This document shows positions 45,326-53,522 of a stretch of 64,000 nucleotides of DNA, one piece after another. Location of the stretch: NCBI GenBank assembly GCA_022447205.1, contig JAKVBQ010000002.1, forward strand, positions 1 through 64,000, given 5' to 3'. The notes below the pieces were generated by a model that did not search any database, was not told the origin of the DNA, and saw only the letters and a program-made list of their open reading frames with translations. The position numbers were made by a program, and so were the translations under genes. The number at the start of each line of letters is the position of its first letter. Position 1 is the stretch's first letter. The DNA is from Phycisphaerales bacterium (GTDB lineage Bacteria; Planctomycetota; Phycisphaerae; Phycisphaerales; SM1A02).

Positions 45326-46321
45326 CTACAGGCTGGCGTCGCGTCCCGTCGCCAAGGACCTGCCAATTCTCACTTTGAAGGTTCCATCACCCATCTTGAA
45401 GCGAGCATGCTCACCCGTGATCTCGACCAGAACCGCATCGCCGATCGCACCCCCGGGGCGCAAGGTCCGTCGCTTGTTGCTCGCGGGGTTCCGAAGCCAG
45501 GCTTCGGGTCCGTCCGGTCCGTTCGCAACACCCGTAAGCACCCAATTCTCATAGGGAAAGACCACTTTCGGTGGCGGTGGCGCAACGGCAGGAGCGGGCT
45601 CGGGGTCAGGCGGCGCAGCCGCGACCACCGGCTCCGGCGCAGGTGGAATCCGGAACGGATTCAACGCGATCAGGCCGGCGATCCGGTCCGGATCGAGCAC
45701 CCCGGCCGGTGGTGCCTCGGTGGGCTCCCGACCGGGCAGGAAGAGTGTCGTCAGCTGGAGCGAGAGCTTGATGCTGGTCCCGTCCCGGTTCGGGTTCAGC
45801 CGGACCTGGGAGACCCGCTTGATCCATGGATCGACATCGATCCAACCGAGCAGACGGAGCACCTGCTCGATGGAGCCCTCCCCACTCAGGTTCGCGGTGA
45901 CCTCGATGAAGTCGGTTTCGTCGCGCAGCGCCTTCTGGGATCCGCGCCTGTCGAACGCGCGCTTGGCGGGGGTCTCTCTCCTCGCTGAAGCGGATCCGGA
46001 CGTGACGACGGACAGGTCGGTCAGGCCCGCGGTCGAACCAAGTGCGTACAAGCGGCGTCGAATCCGACTGTCGACCGACTCGATGGTCGCACCAAGGGTA
46101 CGCGCCACGAAGTTCGACTCGCGTTCATCAAGTTCGGGTCGTGCCTCTCGCTGGGCGCGAACCGCCTTGAGCGCCTGCGTGTACTTCTCGCGATCGACCA
46201 GGAGTTCGTCGTACTCGCCACTGATTCCACCGGATCCGATCAACCATCCGATGAACACCGCCGACAGGACCGACGCCGAGGCGATGCCGAGGCGAAGGCG
46301 TCTGGACATCTTCACCTTCAT
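45326..46321 (-). CDS. Fused inner-membrane assembly protein: GspM/PilO-like domain plus GspC/PilP-like domain
   Basis: This 331-residue protein has an N-terminal membrane helix (LGIASASVLSAVFIGWLIG), a coiled coil (about 35-75), and a ferredoxin-like periplasmic domain (about 75-210) resembling GspM/PilO. A Pro/Ala-rich linker (about 226-252) leads to a C-terminal beta domain (FPYENWVLTGVANGPDG to FKVRIGRSLA) resembling the homology region of GspC or PilP, the part that binds secretin N0. In most systems these are separate proteins. The start overlaps the preceding gene by four bases (ATGA), and the secretin starts 52 bases after its stop. The domain calls come from pattern and order; a structure-based search would settle them. 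Confidence 0.65.
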   Translation of the reverse strand: MKVKMSRRLRLGIASASVLSAVFIGWLIGSGGISGEYDELLVDREKYTQALKAVRAQREARPELDERESNFVARTLGATIESVDSRIRRRLYALGSTAGLTDLSVVTSGSASARRETPAKRAFDRRGSQKALRDETDFIEVTANLSGEGSIEQVLRLLGWIDVDPWIKRVSQVRLNPNRDGTSIKLSLQLTTLFLPGREPTEAPPAGVLDPDRIAGLIALNPFRIPPAPEPVVAAAPPDPEPAPAVAPPPPKVVFPYENWVLTGVANGPDGPEAWLRNPASNKRRTLRPGGAIGDAVLVEITGEHARFKMGDGTFKVRIGRSLATGRDASL

Positions 46322-47856
46322 CCGTCACCTTCCTTCCCCGCGTCGGAAGCTTCATCGGGCTCATCGGGGGATGAAGCTGGTGCGGGACGAACCTCGGAGG
46401 ACCGCAACTGGAAGGAGAAGGGAACGGCAAGCCGGTCACCACCGACGCTCTCCGCTCCGTTGGACTTCAGGAGATAACGCTTGCTCTCGACCAGGGACTC
46501 GCGCAGTCCGTCGGCCGTGTCTCGATCGATCGCCTCGCCGGAAAGTTGCAGTCGGATCTCGGAGTCGACCGTGAAGACCTTTCCATTCTCGTCATAGCGG
46601 ACGGGGTCGACGAGCAGTGTCCCTGCGAATCCGTCGAGCACGACCCGGTCGGGATCCGGAGCGAACGCTCGGAAGGAATCGAGATGGGCCAGCCAGTCGG
46701 GTTCAACCGATGTCCATTCCTCGATGTGACCGACCCTCAGGACATCACGTCGGTTGCGGTGGTACTCGACGAGTGCGTTTCGAGCCTTCCCCTCGAGGTC
46801 GGCGTTGACGGCGCGTTCCCGGCTCATCTGCAGGTTGCCGATCGTCCAGCCGAAAAGCGAGGAAACCATCAGCATTCCAGCGGCTATGAGCACCGTTCGG
46901 CGCTTTCGTGCAGCAAGATCCGGCGCCTTCCTCGGTGAACCGAAATCGATCGTCGGCTCACGAATGCCCTCGCGCAGCAGCAGACCGGCAAGCGGCCAAG
47001 CGTCACCCGGGAAGTTGTCGGGAACCCGGACCCTGGGGTGCTTCCGAATCGAGGTGATGTCGATGCCGGTCGCCTCACCGATCCAGCCCTCGAGTCGGTC
47101 GGCGAGTTCCGCCGGTGCGAAGAGAACTCCGGAGGAGACCTCCTCCTCCTCGCGCTCGGAAAGTCGATGGCTGATCCAGGACCTGCGCACCTCGGTGACG
47201 ATCGTCTCGTCGATGCCTTCCGAACTCGGTCGGATCTCCACCCCACGGGTGAATCCGATCCTGCCGTCACGCGAGACCACGAACTCGAAGCCGTCCTCGC
47301 CGAGGTCGATCGCGAGGATGCCGCGACCACGACATTCCCGGAGCGAGTTCACGAGCGACGCGGTACCGAAGCAACGCAGCGAGATCCGGCTCGCGGTCAC
47401 GCCGGCGACCGAAGTCACCTCGCGGACACGATCGACGATCCGGCAGGGAACCGCACATGCGAGCACCTCGATGTGCGAGTCGGTCGCTTCAAGGACGATG
47501 TAGTCGATGACGGCATCATCCGCATCGATGGGCAGGTCGCGCTTCATCGCGAGGTTGACCATCTCGGCAACCTCGTCGAGTTCGTCCGTGGGCAGGACAA
47601 GGGTGCGAACGACCGCGTGCTCGCGATTCACCGCGACCACGGCGCGCGTGGCTTCGAGCCGATGCTTTCGAAGGGTCCTGCCCAACCAGGTCCCGACCAT
47701 CCTGTCGTCATCGATGTCGATGTCCTCGGGCATCGCGATCGACAGCGCACGATCGATATGGATCGACCCACGGTGCATCGTGGCTTCGACACCTCGAAGT
47801 CGACGGCGAACAAAGTCGATTGCAATGGTCGTTCGTGCAGGCATCAGGCGCGGCAT
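46318..47856 (-). CDS. gspL: GspL/PilM-PilN-like assembly protein
   Basis: The 512-residue protein has an N-terminal actin-like (PilM/GspL cytoplasmic) domain (about 8-300; TTIAIDFVRRRLRGVEA and GILAIDLGEDGFEFVVSRDG), one membrane helix (about 318-340, TVLIAAGMLMVSSLFGW), a coiled coil, and a periplasmic ferredoxin-like domain with a Pro/Asp-rich tail. That is the GspL architecture, equal to PilM plus PilN. It would link the cytoplasmic ATPase to the periplasmic ring. The start at 47856 has GGAG eight bases upstream. It sits between gspK and the GspM/C fusion, as in T2SS operons. Confidence 0.78.
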   Translation of the reverse strand: MPRLMPARTTIAIDFVRRRLRGVEATMHRGSIHIDRALSIAMPEDIDIDDDRMVGTWLGRTLRKHRLEATRAVVAVNREHAVVRTLVLPTDELDEVAEMVNLAMKRDLPIDADDAVIDYIVLEATDSHIEVLACAVPCRIVDRVREVTSVAGVTASRISLRCFGTASLVNSLRECRGRGILAIDLGEDGFEFVVSRDGRIGFTRGVEIRPSSEGIDETIVTEVRRSWISHRLSEREEEEVSSGVLFAPAELADRLEGWIGEATGIDITSIRKHPRVRVPDNFPGDAWPLAGLLLREGIREPTIDFGSPRKAPDLAARKRRTVLIAAGMLMVSSLFGWTIGNLQMSRERAVNADLEGKARNALVEYHRNRRDVLRVGHIEEWTSVEPDWLAHLDSFRAFAPDPDRVVLDGFAGTLLVDPVRYDENGKVFTVDSEIRLQLSGEAIDRDTADGLRESLVESKRYLLKSNGAESVGGDRLAVPFSFQLRSSEVRPAPASSPDEPDEASDAGKEGDG

Positions 47857-47887
47857 CCTTTCCGCTCCATGCACATGCTATCCATTC

Positions 47888-49474
47888 TCACCGAGGAGAC
47901 CAGCGACCTGTCGGCCCTCCGCCAGGATCATCACCGATTCCGGAAGTCTCCTCGAGTCCGGGATCGTCCGAACCCGCACCCTCCTCGGGGAAGGCCGACT
48001 CGTCGTCGAAGAAGGATTCCCGGTCGTCGAACGCGGATTCATCGTCGAATACCGACTCCCGGTCGTCGAACACCGACTCGAAGGAGCCGACGAATCCATC
48101 CCGGCCGAACAGGCCGTCTTCCGCTTCCGAGCCACCGAAGGGAACGCCATCGACGGCATCGATCCCCGCCTCGCGAGCGGGATCGTCGAACCCGGCCGAC
48201 GCTCGTCCTTCATGGAGACGCACCCCGATCTCGAGACTGGAGATGTCACGCAGGGAGGCGATCCTCGGTACGGGGGCCGCGAGATCCACGACGAGGTCCA
48301 GAATGACCGGGGAACGCAACGGGCCGTCCGGATCTTCGACCGACACCGTCCCAGCCGCCATGCGAACACGCCAGGTCCAGCATCGGGTGGTGACTCGTCC
48401 CGCGATGGGAGCGAAGGTCTCGGGCTCGATCACGCCTCGGAGGACAGGCCAGGTTCGCGTTGCGAGTTCATCGCTGGTGAGTCCGGCCCGTTCCTCGACG
48501 ATCAGCTCCGCCATCCCGGCATCGATGCCCTCGAGGGTGCGGACCACTTCGACGGGAGCGGTGTTGAGATCGATTCGTCCCATGTGCCAGCGTTCATCGG
48601 TGGTGAGTGCGTCGAGCACGTCACTCCAATCCTCGACCGGTGAATTGAGGAAACGGAGGACGTCGACGATCCGCTTGTCGTCGTCGAAAGTGACCCGCTC
48701 CATGATCCTGCCGAGCCCCGTACCGGTTCCCTCTCCGAATCGATCATCCATGCGACGACCAAGTGCTTCACTGAACGGAACGTTCAGGTTGATCCGAAGC
48801 ACGCCGCTTCTCTGGAGTGCTGGTTCGAATGAATGGACCGTCAGAACCTCCTCGAGTGTCGTCGCCTCGCGTGGACCGATCGCCTCGAGCGCACGTTCTC
48901 CACGTTCAAGTTCATCGGCGAGCACGTCCCGTGAAGGCACGAAGGCATCGAGGGGACCGATGAGCTCCTCCGGTGTCACCGCAGGAGTTCCGTCGGGAAG
49001 ACGCACCAGGAGCAGATCCTCCAATGTTCGATAGCGTCGGCCGGGTCGTCGCGTGCGAGCGGACACGATCGCCTCGGCGACCGATGGCTCGACCAGACCC
49101 GTGGCAACGAGGTCATCGACGGTGACCCTGTTGAGATCGAGCAACCCCCCCACCGGACGGACCAGGTCCCCGCTTGAATCAGGAGGAATGAGCCGGACCA
49201 CGCCCATCTCGAGATCATCCTCGTGGAGGACGTACTGACGCTCGAGCGCAACCGAGCGCCCCATGAGGATGCGGTCTCGCTCCCAGTCGAGTTCGGAGAG
49301 GATCACCCGGACTCCGGAGGAGGCCAGCGCTCGAGAGCGCGCTCGCTCCGCACTGGAATAGGCGACGGCATTCTCGGCTCCGGCGAAGTGCACCAGCATG
49401 GTCGCGACGAGCGTCGCACCGCCGATCACCACGAGGACCGCGAGCAGGACGAATGATCGACGGCCCTCAGGCAT
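47888..49474 (-). CDS. gspK: Type II secretion minor pseudopilin GspK
   Basis: GspK caps the pseudopilus tip with GspI and GspJ. The 528-residue protein begins with RRSFVLLAVLVVIGGATLVA, a GspK-type prepilin start without the +5 Glu, as in GspK generally. It holds helix-hairpin-helix-like segments (DLNRVTVDDLVATGLVEPSVAEAI; RIDLNTAPVEVVRTLEGID, with each cited here in part) and domains similar to the GspK alpha domain. It is about 200 residues longer than classical GspK owing to an acidic tail with repeated FDDRES/FDDES units (about residues 465-500). Its start overlaps the gspJ end by eight bases. Confidence 0.82.
   Translation of the reverse strand: MPEGRRSFVLLAVLVVIGGATLVATMLVHFAGAENAVAYSSAERARSRALASSGVRVILSELDWERDRILMGRSVALERQYVLHEDDLEMGVVRLIPPDSSGDLVRPVGGLLDLNRVTVDDLVATGLVEPSVAEAIVSARTRRPGRRYRTLEDLLLVRLPDGTPAVTPEELIGPLDAFVPSRDVLADELERGERALEAIGPREATTLEEVLTVHSFEPALQRSGVLRINLNVPFSEALGRRMDDRFGEGTGTGLGRIMERVTFDDDKRIVDVLRFLNSPVEDWSDVLDALTTDERWHMGRIDLNTAPVEVVRTLEGIDAGMAELIVEERAGLTSDELATRTWPVLRGVIEPETFAPIAGRVTTRCWTWRVRMAAGTVSVEDPDGPLRSPVILDLVVDLAAPVPRIASLRDISSLEIGVRLHEGRASAGFDDPAREAGIDAVDGVPFGGSEAEDGLFGRDGFVGSFESVFDDRESVFDDESAFDDRESFFDDESAFPEEGAGSDDPGLEETSGIGDDPGGGPTGRWSPR
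48001..48087 (-). repeat. Short acidic repeats FDDRES/FDDES in the GspK tail
   Basis: Four tandem units of the type VFDDRES, VFDDESA, FDDRESF and FDDESAF are encoded by imperfect 18-21-base direct repeats (tcgtcgaa-type core). The segment should be disordered and strongly negative. Confidence 0.75.
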
Positions 49475-50318
49475 CGTCCACCTCCTCGAAGTCATCGTCG
49501 AACGGCTCTCCCCAGTCACCATCAAGGGACTCCTGGAAGAGCGGCTCCTCGAAGAAGGTCGATTCGTCCGGCTGTTCCGCATCGGGAATCGCGAAGATCC
49601 GGCGGCGATCGGTGTCGGGCAGGTCGTCATCGATGTCAAGAAAGCCGTCGGCGGGATCCTCACCGAAGGAATCGAACAGCTGGTCCAACGACATGGGCTC
49701 CTCGGGGAAGTCCTCCGAGTCGTCGAACATGATTTCGAAGTCGGCACCCTCCTCGTCGTAGCCCTCCGGGAACCACTCGGGAACGGTCTCGTCCGGCCAG
49801 GGTGCGTACCAGACCGAGCACTCCAGCGCATGGGGCAGGCCCCCCATCGCGATGGAATCCCATTCCTCGAGCCAGTTGTTCCCGTCATGAAAACGGAAGC
49901 GCACGGCGAAGCAGCGAACCGCGAGGTCGCGCGGCCGATCACCGTCACGGGCGATGGAAAGTACACCGGAGGAAGGCTCGAAACGAATCTGGACACGATC
50001 CTCGGGAACCAGCACCAGCTCGGAGGAATCCCCGAGTGCCCGCTGGACCGTCGTCGAATCAAAGGAGATCTCGACGGACATCGCGTCGCCCCGGAATCCC
50101 GGCATCCCGTCACCAGCGAGTGCGATGCAGGTGCCGGTGGCGCCGTCGAGCGCATCGAAGACGATCGTGATCGAGGATTCCTGCTCGGATCGAGTGCGCA
50201 GGTCGACTCTGGTCTCCGACACCTGGTTGACGAAGATGCCAAGGGACCCGACCAGGAGCATGATCAGGCCGAGGGCGAGCAGCACCTCGATCAACGTGAA
50301 GCCTCGACGTCCGGTCAT
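49467..50318 (-). CDS. gspJ: Type II secretion minor pseudopilin GspJ
   Basis: The 283-residue protein starts with the prepilin cleavage motif RRGFTLIEVLLALGLIMLL (G/F cut, Glu at +5) and has a GspJ-like globular part with FDALDGATGTCIALAGDG. From about residue 195 it continues with a very acidic tail (FDDSEDFPEE to DDDFEEVDDA), which makes it longer than usual GspJ (about 200). Both ends overlap neighbouring genes by four to eight bases. Confidence 0.82.
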   Translation of the reverse strand: MTGRRGFTLIEVLLALGLIMLLVGSLGIFVNQVSETRVDLRTRSEQESSITIVFDALDGATGTCIALAGDGMPGFRGDAMSVEISFDSTTVQRALGDSSELVLVPEDRVQIRFEPSSGVLSIARDGDRPRDLAVRCFAVRFRFHDGNNWLEEWDSIAMGGLPHALECSVWYAPWPDETVPEWFPEGYDEEGADFEIMFDDSEDFPEEPMSLDQLFDSFGEDPADGFLDIDDDLPDTDRRRIFAIPDAEQPDESTFFEEPLFQESLDGDWGEPFDDDFEEVDDA

Positions 50319-50809
50319 CGCCGACCTCCGAACGCAGGCGCTTCGAACTCGACGGGCATGTCATCGAGCATCTCGTCGAGCTCGTACTCCTCGACCGGTC
50401 GATCTCGAAGACGTACCAGCTGCTTCAGGGTGAAGAGCACGCGTGCCCCGCCGTCGACGGCGAACGCCTCGGAATCAAGAACGTCCAGCTCCACCAGGGT
50501 CAAGCCGTCATACGGGGAACGCGAAGTCCGAACCTCGATGCGCAGTCGTTCAAGATCCTCGGAGGGCATGAACTCGCCGAACTCCGGTCGGCTCTCGGTG
50601 AAGCCTTCACGAAGGTCGGCATCCGAGATCAGACCCGCTTCGAGCTCGGCCATGCGACTGGTCGCGAGATCCACCGCACGCTGGAGCACCCCGGCCTGTT
50701 CCACGGATCGGCGGGCCTGCCCCGTTGCCCGCAGGATCGCGAGAGCCGCGCCGACGAACAAGGTCAGGGCGACGAGCACTTCGAGCAGGATCCCACCACG
50801 TCTGGTCAC
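50315..50809 (-). CDS. gspI: Type II secretion minor pseudopilin GspI
   Basis: The 164-residue protein has the prepilin motif RRGGILLEVLVALTLFVGAAL (Glu at +5) and the GspI-type segment VEQAGVLQRAVDLATSRMAELEAG in which the Glu/Arg-rich helix follows. GspI nucleates the tip complex with GspJ and GspK. It overlaps gspJ and gspH by four bases at each end. The C-terminal part is acidic but less extreme than in its neighbours. Confidence 0.8.
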   Translation of the reverse strand: MTRRGGILLEVLVALTLFVGAALAILRATGQARRSVEQAGVLQRAVDLATSRMAELEAGLISDADLREGFTESRPEFGEFMPSEDLERLRIEVRTSRSPYDGLTLVELDVLDSEAFAVDGGARVLFTLKQLVRLRDRPVEEYELDEMLDDMPVEFEAPAFGGRR

Positions 50810-51621
50810 GTTTCGGACTCCTCGAGCAGGTCCTCGATGTCCGGCGGAGGCTCGGCTGAATCGGCGGAGGAGGGCTCGTCCTCCGGTTCGATCGGTTCCA
50901 TTCCGGCGTCGTCCTCCTCACCGACCTCCTCTTCTTCGCTCTCCTCTTCCTCCAGCAGCGCATCCTCGAACGAGTCCGGTGGCAGTTCCGCGATGATCGG
51001 CCGCGCACTCCAGGGATCGATCTCCACGCGCATGGGAGGGCTCCCTTCCTCTCGAAGCACGAAAGGCCGGCCGACCAGGGCGCCGCCATCGGGCAGAAAC
51101 ACCGCAATGCGCATGAACCCCGTCGGCTGGTACGGGTCGGACTCGAATGAAGGAGGCTCATCGTCAGCCAGGTCGAACGGCTCGAACGCGTCACGCTCCA
51201 GCAGGTACGCATCAAGGAAAAGGAAAGTGATTCCTGGAGCAAGCGCTCGACGTGACCATGATGCGGAAATCCGAAAGTCCTCCTCCGGATCGGTTGCATC
51301 GAACTCGACGTCCGCAAGCCATTCGGATTCGAAGTCCTCGTCAGGGGCGACGGCCGACGGATCGAACCAGCGCGCCTCGAAGCGACCGTCCACGAAACCC
51401 AGCTCGATGGCACGCCCTTCGAGACGAGCCTCGGCACGCGAACGAAGGATGATCGCCTCGACACCGTCTCGAGCGCTCTCGAGCGAACCCAGGCGGAAGG
51501 CCCAGCTTGAAATCGGCAGGACAAGCGCGGACAGGGCGAGCAACAGGCCCAACGCGACCAGGATCTCGATCAACGTCAATCCACGGCGGTGGAAACGATG
51601 TCCGGGCTCAGCCCGCGCCAT
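50806..51621 (-). CDS. gspH: Type II secretion minor pseudopilin GspH
   Basis: The 271-residue protein has the prepilin motif HRRGLTLIEILVALGLLLAL and a GspH/FimT-like beta domain (IILRSRAEARLEGRAIELGF). The C-terminal 60 residues are almost all Glu, Asp, Pro and Ser (e.g. LLEEEESEEEEVGEEDD), unlike classical GspH of about 170 residues. Starts at 51621, 51651 or 51684 are all open; 51621 is preferred since it gives a short basic leader before the cleavage site and overlaps gspG by 14 bases. Confidence 0.78.
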   Translation of the reverse strand: MARAEPGHRFHRRGLTLIEILVALGLLLALSALVLPISSWAFRLGSLESARDGVEAIILRSRAEARLEGRAIELGFVDGRFEARWFDPSAVAPDEDFESEWLADVEFDATDPEEDFRISASWSRRALAPGITFLFLDAYLLERDAFEPFDLADDEPPSFESDPYQPTGFMRIAVFLPDGGALVGRPFVLREEGSPPMRVEIDPWSARPIIAELPPDSFEDALLEEEESEEEEVGEEDDAGMEPIEPEDEPSSADSAEPPPDIEDLLEESET

Positions 51622-52156
51622 CCGATGATGTCGCGAAATCGGAGAAGTCATCTCGAAGCTCGCCATCCTCGTCGAGGATGCCATCGTGGATGGACAGATC
51701 GTCCTCGGTGTCCTCCTCGCCGTCCGGCCCGATCGAGATCAGGTCATACGGCTGGCCTTCGAGATCGGACGGGTTCCGGTAGACCCAGGCGTTGCCCCAC
51801 TGGTCGTTGGGAACGGGCTTCGGCATGAACTGTCGCCAGTTCCCGGCCTCCTCCTCGTCCTCGAGGTTGGAGGAGGACCAGAGCACGGCAATGCCCTCGT
51901 CCTCGGTCGGGAACCGCTTCATGGTCAGGCGGAAGGCGTCGAGCTGGTCGGCGATGCCCTGCATCTGGACCTTGGTGACGCCGACCTCGGACTCCTCCTG
52001 CACACCGATCAGGTTCACAAGGACGATGCCGCCGATGGCGAGCAGGATCCCGATGACGATCAGGAGTTCGAGGATCGTGAAGGCGCGCCTCCGGACATGG
52101 CGTCCACGAATCGATCGTCGCGTGCGTCCGGTGAAAGTTCGGGTGGTGTCAGTCAT
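51608..52156 (-). CDS. gspG: Type II secretion major pseudopilin GspG
   Basis: GspG polymerises into the pseudopilus. The 182-residue prepilin has a basic leader of about 24 residues, the motif RRRAFTILELLIVIGILLAI (Glu at +5), and the GspG C-terminal part DQWGNAWVYR and YDLISIGPDGEEDTEDD, the known calcium-binding loop. A further acidic end (HDGILDEDGELRDDFSD) follows. The A in place of G before the cleavage phenylalanine is accepted by prepilin peptidases in some species. gspF lies 127 bases upstream, so gspG may have its own promoter. Confidence 0.88.
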   Translation of the reverse strand: MTDTTRTFTGRTRRSIRGRHVRRRAFTILELLIVIGILLAIGGIVLVNLIGVQEESEVGVTKVQMQGIADQLDAFRLTMKRFPTEDEGIAVLWSSSNLEDEEEAGNWRQFMPKPVPNDQWGNAWVYRNPSDLEGQPYDLISIGPDGEEDTEDDLSIHDGILDEDGELRDDFSDFATSSDGAG

Positions 52157-52283
52157 GATCGTTGCGCCTCCATTCGCATGCCGTGCTCGTTGCTGATCAC
52201 GGTCTTCAATCGACAGAAGTCATGATAGCCCACATGGGCCGGCATCGAGCGTCAATTCCACCCGCTGGGCCTCGATCCGAGGT

Positions 52284-53468
52284 TCAGAGGGCGGAGCTCA
52301 TCCTCAACATCGGCACGATCAGTGACATGAAGATAAAAAGAACGACACCTGCGAGGAGCATGAGGAGCGCCGGTTCCATCAGTCGGATGGCCACCGCCAG
52401 CTGGCGATCGACCCGGTTCTCCAGGGTGTCGGCAACCGTCACCAGGACCTCTGCGAGGTTGTTCGCGGATTCCCCGACGATCACCATCTCGATGACATCG
52501 GGTTCGATCACCCCGCTGGCCTCGAGCGGCGCAGCGAGGGATTCTCCTCCGGAAACCGCCTCGGTCGCGGCCTCAAGGGCATCCTCGAGCAGCATGCTTC
52601 CCACCGCTCCCCGGGCGATCTGCATCGACTCGATCAGGGGGATGCCGTTCTCGAGCATCGTCCCCAGCACCCGACAGAATCTGGCACATGCGATCGCCCG
52701 ACCCAACGGACCGAGCACAGGCAGTCTCATGCGGACCCGTTCCGACCACCGCCGGAAGCCCGGCTGTGCTCGGCCGTAGATGAGCCCACCCAGCAGCAGG
52801 GCAATGCCGAAGAGCAGGAAGGGCCACCAGTGGACCATCAGATCGGACATCGCCATGAGGAGCACGGTCGAGGCCGGCAGCTCCATGTCCGCGAAGAAGT
52901 CCTCGAACCGTGGGACGAAGAAGACCAGGGCGGCCACCACGATCCCGAGTCCGACGGTGAGCAGCACGATGGGATAGATCAGGTTGCCGATGACCTTCGA
53001 CTGCATGTCGGCACGCTGGTCCATGAAGGTGGCGAGACGATCGAGTGCCTGATCCATGAATCCCGCTCGCTCGCCGGCACGGACGATCGAGACCTGCACT
53101 TCGGGAAACGTCTGGTCGAAGGCCGCCATGGAGTCGGCGAGTCGTTCGCCCTCCTCGACGGAATCAGCCACCTGGGAAAGCACCCAGGACAGCTTGCGGT
53201 TGGACCGCATGCCCGCCAGAAGTCGAATCGCCCTCAGGAGTGGGACACCTGCGCGCAGAAGATCGCCGAGCTGGCGGTAGAAGCGACCGAGAGCGCGGGA
53301 GGAGATACGCTGGCCGGCGCCCGAACGTTCGTTCGCGAGCTCGAGGCGAACGGGGACCAGACCTCGGGACTCGAGTTCGGCAAGGACGGATTGTTCGCTG
53401 GCCGCCTCGAAACGTCCGGTCAGTCGCTTGCCGTCAAGATCGCGAGCAATGTACGCGTACAACGCCAT
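52284..53468 (-). CDS. gspF: Type II secretion inner-membrane platform protein GspF
   Basis: GspF is the membrane platform on which the assembly ATPase acts. The 394-residue protein has two T2SSF domains, each with three-helix regions: FYRQLGDLLRAGVPLLRAIR and FCRVLGTMLENGIPLIESMQ, and membrane segments around 170-190, 215-235 and at the C-terminus (LMLLAGVVLFIFMSLIVP). Length and order match GspF/PilC. It is the first gene of the secretion operon in this window; gspE, normally just before it, is missing. Confidence 0.93.
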   Translation of the reverse strand: MALYAYIARDLDGKRLTGRFEAASEQSVLAELESRGLVPVRLELANERSGAGQRISSRALGRFYRQLGDLLRAGVPLLRAIRLLAGMRSNRKLSWVLSQVADSVEEGERLADSMAAFDQTFPEVQVSIVRAGERAGFMDQALDRLATFMDQRADMQSKVIGNLIYPIVLLTVGLGIVVAALVFFVPRFEDFFADMELPASTVLLMAMSDLMVHWWPFLLFGIALLLGGLIYGRAQPGFRRWSERVRMRLPVLGPLGRAIACARFCRVLGTMLENGIPLIESMQIARGAVGSMLLEDALEAATEAVSGGESLAAPLEASGVIEPDVIEMVIVGESANNLAEVLVTVADTLENRVDRQLAVAIRLMEPALLMLLAGVVLFIFMSLIVPMLRMSSAL

Positions 53469-53522
53469 GGCCCGATCTTACCCCGTTGAACGAGGCGCCA
53501 GACCGACGCGAGCAGGAAAGGA

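Noticed and set aside
47875-50242. 784-codon frame joining gspK with sequence opposite to or out of frame with gspJ
   Set aside because: The part before 49474 overlaps the gspJ coding frame and has no prepilin start; MPEGRRSF at 49474 is the proper GspK start.
52157-52283. Promoter for gspG in the gap after gspF
   Set aside because: TATCAT and TTGACG are present on the minus strand but 22 bp apart, too far for a standard promoter, so I do not call it.
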